Shown in pieces: positions 1 to 6,152 of a DNA stretch of 9,163 nucleotides (position 1 is its first letter; every line of letters starts with the position of its first letter). The notes under the pieces are model-generated. The model did not search any database, was not told the DNA's origin, and saw nothing but the letters and a program-made list of their open reading frames with translations. Where the stretch lies: NCBI GenBank assembly GCA_945901215.1, contig CAMDKE010000092.1, forward strand, positions 1-9,163, read 5' to 3'. The stretch comes from Comamonas sp. lk. Lineage in GTDB: Bacteria > Pseudomonadota > Gammaproteobacteria > Burkholderiales > Burkholderiaceae_C. Position numbers and translations under genes: made by a program.

Positions 1-813
1 GTGGGCGTCGCTGAACTGCTTGCACATGGTGGCGCGCGCCAGCAACTCGGGCGGCGCAATCATCCAGCCCACGCGCAGGCCGGGGCTCAAAATCTTGCTC
101 AGGCTGCCGCAGTGCACCAGGTACTCGCGGCTGCCCGACACCTGGTCGCTCAGCGCCAGCAGGCTCGGTGGCGGCGCCTGGTCAAAGTACAACTCGCCAT
201 AGGGGTCGTCTTCCACAACCAGCGTGTGGGTGCGCGCGGCAATTTGAAGCACGCGCAGGCGGCGCTCCAGACTGAGGGTGGCGCCGCTGGGGTTGCCAAA
301 AGTGGGGATCAGATACACCAGCTTGGGCTTGTGCTCCTCAATCAACTGCTCCAACCGGTCCACGTTCACGCCATCGGCGTCAATCGGCGCGCCGATCAGG
401 TGTGCGCCGTATAGCCGGAAGCACTGAATGGTGGCCAAAAACGTGGGCGCTTCGACAATCACCTTGTCACCGGGCGAGATCATGGTTTTGCCAATCAGGT
501 CCAGTGCCTGCTGACTGCCGGTGGTGACGATCAGGCCGTCGGGCGCCACAGTTGCGCCCTTGCCCGCCATGAAGTGGCTGATCTGCTCGCGCAGCGGGCC
601 CCAGCCTTCGGTGGCGCCATATTGCAGCACCGGGCCGGGATTGTTGGAGAGCACTGCGTCAGCAGATATCTTGAGTCCTTCGACGTCAAACAGCGCGGGA
701 TCAGGAAAGCCTCCGGCAAAGCTGATGATGCCGGGCTTGCCCAGCAGCTTAAATAGCTCGCGGATGGCAGAGGTTTCGATGTTTTGCAGGCGGTCGGCGA
801 ATTGCAAGGGCAT
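1..813 (-). CDS. PLP-dependent class I/II aminotransferase, LysN-like (3' end off the window)
   Basis: A fold-type I pyridoxal-phosphate aminotransferase that would move an amino group between an amino acid and a 2-oxo acid in the cytoplasm. It resembles the LysN / 2-aminoadipate / kynurenine aminotransferase branch. The 271 visible residues include SFAGGFPDP (31-39), the cofactor phosphate-binding TTGSQQALDL (97-106), the NPSG form of the NPTG motif (174-177), the EDDPYGELYF block (201-210) with the Asp that contacts the pyridine nitrogen, and the Schiff-base lysine K240 in GSLSKILSPGLR. Family members have about 400 residues, so roughly 125 C-terminal residues lie beyond the left edge. The ATG at 813 gives the usual N-terminus; only a weak purine run (GGACAAGAT) precedes it. 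It diverges from nth across 58 bp. There is no DNA-binding domain before the start, so it is not a full MocR regulator. The substrate cannot be told from sequence. Confidence 0.9.
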   Translation of the reverse strand, partial: MPLQFADRLQNIETSAIRELFKLLGKPGIISFAGGFPDPALFDVEGLKISADAVLSNNPGPVLQYGATEGWGPLREQISHFMAGKGATVAPDGLIVTTGSQQALDLIGKTMISPGDKVIVEAPTFLATIQCFRLYGAHLIGAPIDADGVNVDRLEQLIEEHKPKLVYLIPTFGNPSGATLSLERRLRVLQIAARTHTLVVEDDPYGELYFDQAPPPSLLALSDQVSGSREYLVHCGSLSKILSPGLRVGWMIAPPELLARATMCKQFSDAH

Positions 814-871
814 GGTGTATCTTGTCCGTGTGGTTTTGCCGCTATTGTCTTCTTTTCAAACCGCCCACTCT

Positions 872-1507
872 ATGAACGCCATCCAGATCGAGACCTTCTT
901 CGCCACTCTGCAAGCGGCCAACCCGCACCCGCAAACCGAGCTGCATTACGCCAGCGTGTTTGAGCTACTGGCAGCCGTATTGCTCTCGGCCCAGGCCACG
1001 GACGTGGGTGTGAACAAGGCTACGCGCGGCCTGTTTGCCGTGGCCAACACGCCGCAAAAAATCATCGCGCTGGGCTTAGAAGGCCTGGAGGCGCAAATCA
1101 AAACCATCGGCCTTTTCCGCAGTAAGGCGCGCCACCTGCTGCAAACCTGCGAAATATTGGCAGCACAACACGGCGGCGAGGTGCCCCGCACCCGCGAAGC
1201 GCTCGAAGCCCTGCCCGGCGTGGGCCGCAAAACAGCCAATGTGGTGCTTAACGTGGCCTTTGGTGAGCCCACCATGGCGGTCGACACCCACCTGTTTCGC
1301 CTGGGCAACCGCACCGGCCTGGCCCCGGGCAAAACCCCGCTGGCGGTGGAGCTCAAACTGCTCAAACGCATCCCCAAAAAATACTTGGTCGACGCCCACC
1401 ATTGGCTGATACTGCATGGCCGCTATGTCTGCCAGGCGCGCAAACCGCAGTGTGGGCAGTGTGCGGTGGCTGAGGTTTGTGGATTCAGGGGAAAGCTGAG
1501 CACCTAG
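872..1507 (+). CDS. nth: Endonuclease III (DNA glycosylase / AP lyase)
   Basis: Base-excision repair enzyme that removes oxidised pyrimidines such as thymine glycol and nicks the abasic site by beta-elimination. The 211 residues equal the length of E. coli Nth, and the key positions carry the same numbers. The helix-hairpin-helix LPGVGRKTANVV (114-125) holds catalytic K120, and D138 lies in VDTH. Four cysteines C187, C194, C197 and C203 (C-x6-C-x2-C-x5-C) bind the [4Fe-4S] cluster. The start is the ATG at 872. The open frame extends upstream to 521, but that part is antisense to the aminotransferase and lies outside the family alignment. No Shine-Dalgarno is visible before the ATG. TATTGT at 843-848 is a weak -10 candidate. 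The flavoprotein gene follows after 23 nt, so cotranscription is likely. Confidence 0.97.
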   Translation: MNAIQIETFFATLQAANPHPQTELHYASVFELLAAVLLSAQATDVGVNKATRGLFAVANTPQKIIALGLEGLEAQIKTIGLFRSKARHLLQTCEILAAQHGGEVPRTREALEALPGVGRKTANVVLNVAFGEPTMAVDTHLFRLGNRTGLAPGKTPLAVELKLLKRIPKKYLVDAHHWLILHGRYVCQARKPQCGQCAVAEVCGFRGKLST

Positions 1508-1530
1508 CGCCTACACCTACACTTGCCGCC

Positions 1531-2781
1531 ATGGAAATTTTTGATGCGGTGGTGGTCGGGGCTGGCGCCGCCGGATTGTTTTGCGCTGGCGAGGCGGGGC
1601 AGCGTGGCCTTAAGGTGCTGGTGATTGATCACACCGAAAAAGTGGCCGAAAAAATCCGCATCTCCGGCGGTGGGCGCTGCAATTTCACCAATCTAGACAC
1701 CACGCCGGCGAACTTCATCAGCGACAACCCGCGCTTTTGCCGCTCGGCCTTGTCACGCTACACGCCGCGCGATTTTGTGGATTTGCTGAAAAAGCATGGC
1801 GTGGCCCATCACGAGAAGCACAAGGGCCAGCTGTTTTGCGACCGCTCGGCCGAGGACATCATCCGGGTTCTGCTGGCCGAGTGCGCTACCGGTGGCGTGA
1901 CCCGTTGGCAACCCTGCCGCATCAATGGCTTGCACGCCACGGACCACCCACCGCTTCCCAGCGCCACTCTGGCGCCGCGCTACCGGCTCGACACCAGCCA
2001 AGGGCCGGTCGCTTGCCGGTCGGTGGTAGTTGCCACCGGCGGGCTATCCATTCCCAAAATCGGCGCAACCGACTTCGGCTACCGCATTGCCCGCCAGTTT
2101 GACCTGCCGGTAGTGGCAACTCGCCCCGCGCTGGTGCCGCTGACCTTTGACGAGGCGCAATGGGCGCCGTTTGCCCCACTCTCGGGCCTGTCCTTGCCCG
2201 TGGCCATTTCCACCGGCAGCAAAAAAACTGCAATTTCGTTTTCAGAAGACCTGTTGTTCACCCACCGGGGACTGAGCGGCCCGGGCGTGCTGCAAATTTC
2301 CAGCTACTGGCAGGACCACACCCCCATTCGCCTGAACTTGGCACCTGGCTTCGATGTGGGGCAGCAACTCTTGCAAGCCAAAACCCGCTCGCGCAAGCTG
2401 CTAGCCAATGAACTGGCTGCCATCGTTCCCAGCCGCCTCGCGGAAACCTGGATTGCCCAAGGAGCTTCTACGGGCCAGCCCTGGGACAGAAATGTTGCCG
2501 ACACACCCGACAAAGCGCTGGCCGCACTGGCCGAGCGCCTGAGCCAATGGGAAATTACGCCCAACGGCACCGAGGGCTACCGCAAGGCCGAAGTCACCGC
2601 CGGCGGGGTGAGCACCGCTGTGCTGTCTAGCCAAACCATGGAGTCACGCCAACCCGGCCTGTATTTCATTGGCGAGGTGGTGGACGTGACCGGCTGGCTG
2701 GGTGGCTACAACTTCCAATGGGCCTGGGCCAGCGCGCACGCGTGTGCGCTTGCGCTGGCGCAGCCCGGCACGCAAAGTTAG
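1531..2781 (+). CDS. HI0933/YhiN-family FAD-binding flavoprotein (BaiN-like)
   Basis: A 416-residue flavoprotein of the HI0933/YhiN family, often annotated as 'aminoacetone oxidase family FAD-binding enzyme' or BaiN-like. Physiological substrates are poorly established for most members. The Rossmann dinucleotide motif GAGAAG is at residues 10-15, followed by the family signature ISGGGRCNFTN near residue 45. A second FAD contact, VVVATGGLSIPKIGATDFGY, lies in the middle. The C-terminus has the typical GGVST and then GEVVDVTGWLGGYNFQWAW. No signal peptide or membrane segment is seen, so it should be cytosolic. The ATG at 1531 puts the FAD motif at the normal distance. A TTG 18 codons upstream would overlap nth and adds nothing conserved. 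No clear Shine-Dalgarno precedes it. The TAG stop ends inside the first unit of a 10-bp repeat tract before the rpsU promoter. Family assignment is firm; function is not. Confidence 0.93.
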   Translation: MEIFDAVVVGAGAAGLFCAGEAGQRGLKVLVIDHTEKVAEKIRISGGGRCNFTNLDTTPANFISDNPRFCRSALSRYTPRDFVDLLKKHGVAHHEKHKGQLFCDRSAEDIIRVLLAECATGGVTRWQPCRINGLHATDHPPLPSATLAPRYRLDTSQGPVACRSVVVATGGLSIPKIGATDFGYRIARQFDLPVVATRPALVPLTFDEAQWAPFAPLSGLSLPVAISTGSKKTAISFSEDLLFTHRGLSGPGVLQISSYWQDHTPIRLNLAPGFDVGQQLLQAKTRSRKLLANELAAIVPSRLAETWIAQGASTGQPWDRNVADTPDKALAALAERLSQWEITPNGTEGYRKAEVTAGGVSTAVLSSQTMESRQPGLYFIGEVVDVTGWLGGYNFQWAWASAHACALALAQPGTQS

Positions 2782-2820
2782 CCCAAATAGACCCGAATTA
2801 GCCCGAATAGGCCCGACCAC
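2781..2820 (+). repeat. Four tandem 10-bp units upstream of the rpsU promoter
   Basis: Units start at 2781, 2791, 2801 and 2811 and read gcccaaatag, acccgaatta, gcccgaatag and gcccgaccac. The consensus is RCCCGAATAG, and the fourth unit is diverged after gcccga. The period is exactly 10 bp, about one DNA helical turn, and the tract ends 7 bp before the TATAAT box. It covers the -35 region and overlaps the last base of the flavoprotein stop codon. Whether it binds a regulator is inference. Confidence 0.7.
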
Positions 2821-2827
2821 GCGCGGC

Positions 2828-2833
2828 TATAAT
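2828..2833 (+). promoter_or_regulatory. Probable -10 box of the rpsU promoter
   Basis: A perfect TATAAT in the context GGCTATAATCC, 126 bp upstream of the rpsU start, gives an expected transcription start near 2840. The -35 position (about 2805-2810, gaatag) does not resemble TTGACA and falls inside the 10-bp repeat tract. The promoter may therefore depend on that tract or on an activator. The hexamer is seen directly; its use is inferred from position. Confidence 0.7.
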
Positions 2834-2853
2834 CCATGGCTTTGCTGGCAAAC

Positions 2854-2924
2854 CCCCGCTGCCTGATCAACTTTTTAGCGGGGAACACGCTGCACCTGGC
2901 ACGGGAGGCCCGATCTTCCCCCGT
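2854..2924 (+). promoter_or_regulatory. Two candidate hairpins in the rpsU mRNA leader
   Basis: The predicted leader (about 2840-2959, 120 nt) is long for a 70-codon gene. Hairpin 1 pairs CCCCGCT (2854-2860) perfectly with AGCGGGG (2877-2883) around a 16-nt loop. Hairpin 2 pairs ACGGG (2901-2905) with CCCGT (2920-2924), extended by a mismatch and two further pairs. No strong Shine-Dalgarno precedes the ATG; only GGAC at 2945-2948, 11 nt away. A role in S21 autoregulation is possible but not shown. I do not recognise a catalogued leader motif here. Confidence 0.45.
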
Positions 2925-2959
2925 AACCGGCGTCGGCACATTTTGGACACCCTTACGTA

Positions 2960-3172
2960 ATGACAACGATCCGTGTAAAAGAAAACGAACCCTTTGACGT
3001 CGCACTGCGCCGCTTTAAACGCACCATTGAAAAGCTCGGCCTGCTCACTGACTTGCGTGCTCGCGAGTTTTACGAGAAACCTACCGCGATTCGCAAGCGC
3101 AAAAAAGCAGCTGCCGTAAAGCGCAACTACAAGCGCATTCGCAGCATGCAGTTACCCAAGAAACTGTTCTAA
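2960..3172 (+). CDS. rpsU: 30S ribosomal protein S21
   Basis: Small, very basic protein of the 30S subunit. In E. coli it sits near the 3' end of 16S rRNA and assists translation initiation. The 70-residue length is typical. The start TTIRVKENEPFDVALRRFKR, the central REFYEKPT and the lysine/arginine-rich tail (RKRKKAAAVKRNYKRIR, then LPKKLF) match betaproteobacterial S21 closely. The ATG at 2960 gives the standard N-terminus. The gene has its own TATAAT promoter and a structured leader upstream, and a strong terminator begins 41 nt after the stop. yqeY comes next, a common arrangement. Betaproteobacteria can carry more than one rpsU copy, so this may not be the only one. Confidence 0.97.
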   Translation: MTTIRVKENEPFDVALRRFKRTIEKLGLLTDLRAREFYEKPTAIRKRKKAAAVKRNYKRIRSMQLPKKLF

Positions 3173-3212
3173 GTTTCTTCTGCCCGGAGGCCGAACAGCT
3201 TCCGAAGCGCAA

Positions 3213-3247
3213 AAAGCTCGCCCGGGGACGCTCAGGCGGGCTTTTTT
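3213..3247 (+). terminator. Rho-independent terminator after rpsU
   Basis: AAAGCTCGCC (3213-3222) pairs with GGCGGGCTTT (3235-3244): ten pairs including one T-G wobble, around a 12-nt loop. The right arm runs into six consecutive T residues (3242-3247). It lies between rpsU and yqeY and should limit transcription into yqeY. Confidence 0.88.
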
Positions 3248-3281
3248 AATTTCTACTCCCCTACCGCAGGAACCGCCCACC

Positions 3282-3728
3282 ATGTCACTCAAAGACCAAA
3301 TTACCGAAGATATGAAAACCGCCATGCGCGCCAAAGACAGCGAGCGCCTGGGCACCATCCGCTTGCTGCTGGCGGCCTGCAAGCAGCGCGAGGTGGATGA
3401 GCGCATCGTGCTCGACGACGCCGCCGTGGTCGGCCTGGTGGACAAACTCATCAAGCAGCGCAAAGACTCGATTGCCGCCTTTGAGTCCGCCGCCCGCCAA
3501 GACCTGGCCGACAAAGAAGCCGCCGAGATCACTGTGCTGCAGGCCTATCTGCCGCAGCGTATGTCGGCCGACGAGGTGCTGGCGGCCGTCAAGGCCATCG
3601 TGGTGGAGTTGGGCGCGTCGGGGCCTGGCGACATGGGCAAAGTGATGGGCGTAGTCAAGACGCGATTGGCGGGTAAGGCGGAGATGTCTGCGGTGTCGGC
3701 GGCGGTTAAGTCTGCCTTGGCCGGGTAA
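3282..3728 (+). CDS. GatB/YqeY domain-containing protein
   Basis: A 148-residue stand-alone YqeY protein, related to the tail domain of the tRNA-dependent amidotransferase subunit GatB. Its exact role is not established; tRNA binding or a link to translation is suspected. It has the usual start (SLKDQITEDMKTAMRAKDSERLGTIRLLLAA), the conserved DLADKEAAEITVLQAYLPQRMS centre and the C-terminal GDMGKVMGVVKTRLAGKA. The sequence is mostly helical. AGGAA at 3268-3272 is a clear Shine-Dalgarno 9 nt before the ATG. Only 34 nt separate it from the rpsU terminator, with no visible promoter. Expression probably depends on read-through or on a promoter inside rpsU. It converges with pmbA; the palindromic element lies between them. 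Confidence 0.92.
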   Translation: MSLKDQITEDMKTAMRAKDSERLGTIRLLLAACKQREVDERIVLDDAAVVGLVDKLIKQRKDSIAAFESAARQDLADKEAAEITVLQAYLPQRMSADEVLAAVKAIVVELGASGPGDMGKVMGVVKTRLAGKAEMSAVSAAVKSALAG

Positions 3729-3758
3729 GGTTCGGGCTGACCCCCCCTATCCCCCCGG

Positions 3759-3792
3759 CCCCCTTTCCACCCCCACCGGGGTGGAAAGGGGG
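3759..3792. repeat. Left terminal hairpin of the palindromic element
   Basis: CCCCCTTTCCACCCC (3759-3773) pairs perfectly with its complement at 3778-3792 around the 4-nt loop cacc. It begins 31 nt after the yqeY stop and could act as an mRNA 3'-end stabiliser. It lacks an immediate T-run, so it is a poor classical terminator. Confidence 0.85.
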
Positions 3793-3975
3793 AGAGAAGT
3801 CCACATTTGATTTTGTCGCTTCGGCTAGCCTTCTACCGGCGTGTCACCCGGACTGTTGCGCTCGCAACGCGCAGCGAAATAGTGGCGCTAACCAACTCAA
3901 ATACCGACCGCGCGCACTGGGTAGCGGTCAGTGGTGCCCTAGCCGAAGCTCAGAAACCAAATGTGGCTGTTAGCT

Positions 3976-4008
3976 CCCCCTTTCCTCCCCGCTGGGGAGG
4001 AAAGGGGG
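3976..4008. repeat. Right terminal hairpin of the palindromic element
   Basis: CCCCCTTTCCTCCCC (3976-3990) pairs perfectly with 3994-4008 around the 3-nt loop gct. It is the same as the left hairpin except for one base pair, which is swapped on both arms (T-A here, A-T on the left). It is the first strong hairpin met by transcription leaving pmbA on the minus strand, although no T-run follows it. Confidence 0.85.
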
Positions 4009-4075
4009 CCGGGGGGATAGGTGAGGCAAAAACAAAAAGCAGTCCGCCAACGCCACCGGCGCAAAAAAGTAGCGC

Positions 4076-5476
4076 CTAAGACCCCGCCACCTTCATCCGA
4101 TTCACCAGAATAGAACCCACCGTTTTGGCCCCATAGTTGTAGGCATCCGCCCCCACCGCCTCAATGCCACGCAACATATCTTTCATATTGCCGGCAATGG
4201 TGATTTCATGAACCGGGTAGGCAATCTGGCCGTTTTCCACCCAGAAGCCGCTGGCACCGCGAGAGTAGTCTCCGGTGACGTAGTTCACGCCCTGGCCCAT
4301 CAGCTCGGTGACCAGCAAACCGGTGCCGAGTTTGCGCACCATGGCGTCGAGGTCGTCGCCGGGTCGGGTGCGGCGCGAGCGCAGGATCAGGTTGTGCGAG
4401 CCCCCGGCATTGCCCGTGGTTTGCATGCCCAGTTTGCGGGCGGTGTAGCTGCTCAGGAAATAGCCTTGCAAGCGCCCGGCCTCCACCACCTGACGGGGTT
4501 GCACACGCACGCCTTCTTCATCAAACGGCGAGCTACCCTTACCGCCCATCACAAACGGGTCTTCGAATAAGTCCATGTGCTTGGGCAGCACCATCTTGCC
4601 CAGGGAGTTGAGCAAAAACGAACTTTTGCGGTACAGAGCGCCGCCACTCACTGCTTGCACCAAGGCGCCCAGCAGGCCCGCGGCCATAGGCGACTCAAAC
4701 AGCACGGGGCACTCGGTAGTGGCAATCTTGCGGGACTTCAGGCGGCTCAGGGCGCGCTCGGCGGCGTAGCGGCCCACCGCCTCGGGCGAAGCTAAGTCTG
4801 AGGACTTGCGCATGGAGCTGTACCAGCCGTCGCGCTGCATATCTTTGCCTTTGCCGGCAATGGGCGAGACGGACAACGAATGGCGCGAACTGGCGTAGCC
4901 GCCGCGAAAGCCATTGGTGTGCGCGGTAAAAAAGTGCGATTGCTGAGCTGACACCGCCGCGCCTTCACTATTGGCAATGCGCTTGTCCACCGACAAAGCG
5001 GCGGCCTCACAGGCCAGCGCCAGCTCGGCCGCTTGGGCGCTGTTGATGTCCCAAGGGTGAAACAGATCCAGATCACGGCTGCGTTCGTCCACCGGGCAAA
5101 TGTCCTGCGCTGCGGGCAGGCTGGCAAACGGATCTTCGGCAGTGAATCGGGCAATGTCGTAGGCCGCACGCACGGTTTGGGCGATCGCGGCGTCTGAGAA
5201 ATCGGAGGTGCTGGCGTTGCCCCGGCGTTGGCCCAGGTACACCGTCACGCCGAGTGACTTGTCGCGGTTGCGTTCGACGTTTTCGAGTTCGCCATTGCGC
5301 ACCGAAACGCTCAGGCCACAGCCCTCGGACACCTCGGCAGCGGCGGCTGAGGCACCGAGCTTTTTGGCGGCCTTGAGGCTGGCGTCGACGCGGGATTCAA
5401 AAAATGCGCGGCTGTAGGCAAAACCGGGAAGGGGCTGGGCAGCGCGCGCTTTGGGGGAGGGGGTTGGTTTCTTCAT
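4076..5476 (-). CDS. pmbA: PmbA/TldE, metalloprotease-complex subunit
   Basis: Subunit of the TldD-TldE protease, known in E. coli for maturing microcin B17 and degrading the antitoxin CcdA. TldD carries the zinc HExxxH motif. This 466-residue protein lacks it and so is the TldE/PmbA partner (E. coli about 450 residues). Family features are ERNRDKSLGVTVYLGQRRG (68-86), STSDFSD (89-95), the central SSPFDEEGV (315-323), GNAGGSHNLILR (355-366) and the C-terminal MGQGVNYVTGDYSRGASGFW (393-412) with PVHEITIAGNMKDML (421-435). The N-terminal 20 residues are basic and proline-rich, probably unstructured, and not a signal peptide. The start ATG at 5476 has no Shine-Dalgarno. It diverges from yjgA across 22 bp, a pairing also found in E. 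coli. tldD is not in the window and is usually unlinked. Confidence 0.95.
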   Translation of the reverse strand: MKKPTPSPKARAAQPLPGFAYSRAFFESRVDASLKAAKKLGASAAAAEVSEGCGLSVSVRNGELENVERNRDKSLGVTVYLGQRRGNASTSDFSDAAIAQTVRAAYDIARFTAEDPFASLPAAQDICPVDERSRDLDLFHPWDINSAQAAELALACEAAALSVDKRIANSEGAAVSAQQSHFFTAHTNGFRGGYASSRHSLSVSPIAGKGKDMQRDGWYSSMRKSSDLASPEAVGRYAAERALSRLKSRKIATTECPVLFESPMAAGLLGALVQAVSGGALYRKSSFLLNSLGKMVLPKHMDLFEDPFVMGGKGSSPFDEEGVRVQPRQVVEAGRLQGYFLSSYTARKLGMQTTGNAGGSHNLILRSRRTRPGDDLDAMVRKLGTGLLVTELMGQGVNYVTGDYSRGASGFWVENGQIAYPVHEITIAGNMKDMLRGIEAVGADAYNYGAKTVGSILVNRMKVAGS

Positions 5477-5484
5477 GCGGCAGC

Positions 5485-5491
5485 TATGATA
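5485..5491. promoter_or_regulatory. Overlapping -10-like hexamers between pmbA and yjgA
   Basis: In the 22-bp gap between the two starts, TATGAT (5485-5490) reads as a -10 on the plus strand. Its overlapping complement TATCAT (5491-5486) reads as one on the minus strand. Transcription from either would start within a few nucleotides of the start codon, giving leaderless or nearly leaderless mRNAs. TTGGTT at 5464-5469 is a weak plus-strand -35 with a short 15-bp spacer. No good minus-strand -35 fits at normal spacing. Confidence 0.35.
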
Positions 5492-5498
5492 CTTGGCT

Positions 5499-6152
5499 AT
5501 GTCAAGAAAATTAAAAAAGGGCTACTTCGTCAAGGGCCAGTTTGTGGCGGAGGGCAGCGCACTCGACCTAGAGTACAAGCGCGAGCTCAAAGGAACGGAC
5601 GAAGCCACCCGCACCGACCTCAAGCGCGAAAGCACCGAAGTGCAAAAGCTCGGTGAAGACCTGCTGACCTTGCGCACAGAACTGATTACGCGTTTGGACC
5701 TTCCCGAGAAGCTGGTCGAAGCCCTGGCAGAGGCCAAACGCATCAGCAACTTTGAAGGCAAGCGCCGTCAGATGCAGTTCATCGGTAAGCTCATGCGCAA
5801 GTTGGAGCCAGAAAAGCACGAGACCATTCGCACCGCCTTGGTAGAGCAACATACGCCATCAGCCCTAGAGACGCAAACCCTGCACCAGGCCGAAATGTGG
5901 CGCGACCGGCTGCTGGCCGACGACGACGCGCTGGGCCAGTGGATCAACCTGAGCCCGTCCACCGACAGCCAACAACTTCGCGCTCTGGTTCGCCAGGCAC
6001 GCAAAGACGCAGTGCCCGAGCGCCCGGGCGAGGCGCAGCGCCATGGCCGCGCCTACCGCGATATTTTTCAGTTGGTGCGCGCCCAGTTGATGGGCGAAAA
6101 CAATGTCGATGACGTTCAAGTACCCCCCACCAACCCCGGAGCCGACGCATGA
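5499..6152 (+). CDS. yjgA: Ribosome-associated protein YjgA/DarP (DUF615)
   Basis: A 217-residue member of the DUF615 family. E. coli YjgA (DarP) associates with late 50S assembly intermediates and promotes 50S maturation. Visible features are a basic N-terminus (SRKLKKG), then alternating charged helices with the family motifs LPEKLVEALAEAKRISNFEGKRRQMQFIGKLMRKLE (about residues 68-103), and a C-terminal RQARKDAVPERPGEAQRHGRAYRDIFQLVR block. The protein is about 35-40 residues longer than the E. coli one, with a disordered, Pro/Asn-rich tail (VPPTNPGADA). ATG 5499 is preferred; an in-frame TTG two codons earlier is possible. There is no Shine-Dalgarno. The stop overlaps the mogA start by 4 nt, so the two are probably translationally coupled. 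Confidence 0.93.
   Translation: MSRKLKKGYFVKGQFVAEGSALDLEYKRELKGTDEATRTDLKRESTEVQKLGEDLLTLRTELITRLDLPEKLVEALAEAKRISNFEGKRRQMQFIGKLMRKLEPEKHETIRTALVEQHTPSALETQTLHQAEMWRDRLLADDDALGQWINLSPSTDSQQLRALVRQARKDAVPERPGEAQRHGRAYRDIFQLVRAQLMGENNVDDVQVPPTNPGADA

Larger units (their letters stand above)
3746..4021. repeat. 276-bp nested palindromic element (MITE/BIME-like)
   Basis: The ends are perfect 23-bp inverted repeats (3746-3768 and 3999-4021; left end cctatccccccgg, then ccccctttcc). Each end also folds on itself as a 15-bp perfect hairpin (3759-3792 and 3976-4008). Inside these, CCACATTTG (3801-3809) is inverted at 3958-3966, and GCTTCGGCTAG (3818-3828) is inverted at 3939-3949. The inner arms have the same spacing on both sides. 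The 110-nt centre holds small hairpins, GTTGC/GCAAC at 3855-3868 and GACCGC/GCGGTC at 3906-3929. It fills most of the gap between the converging 3' ends of yqeY and pmbA. No transposase and no convincing target duplication are seen; only TGA occurs at both 3738-3740 and 4022-4024. A non-autonomous mobile repeat is the best guess. Confidence 0.75.

Noticed and set aside
1..414. 137-codon plus-strand open frame at the left edge
   Set aside because: It is antisense to the aminotransferase, which carries the catalytic lysine and all core motifs on the other strand.
521..871. 117-codon N-terminal extension of nth
   Set aside because: It overlaps the aminotransferase gene in antisense. From ATG 872 the protein matches Nth in length and residue numbering exactly.
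2781..2820. CRISPR-like repeats
   Set aside because: The units are 10 bp with no spacers between them, so this is a short tandem tract and not a CRISPR array.
3738..4024. Target-site duplication flanking the palindromic element
   Set aside because: Only TGA matches on both sides; three bases next to low-complexity C/G tracts are not convincing.
4028..4075. Rho-independent terminator for pmbA on the minus strand
   Set aside because: GGCGC/GCGCC and CGCC/GGCG short stems and separate T-runs are present, but no stem is followed directly by a T-run, so I could not support a specific terminator.
3807..4079. 90-codon open frame across the palindromic element
   Set aside because: It is simply an open read-through of the inverted repeats; the Pro/Gly-rich stretch is the translated hairpin. 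It has no ribosome site, no domain and no typical codon use.
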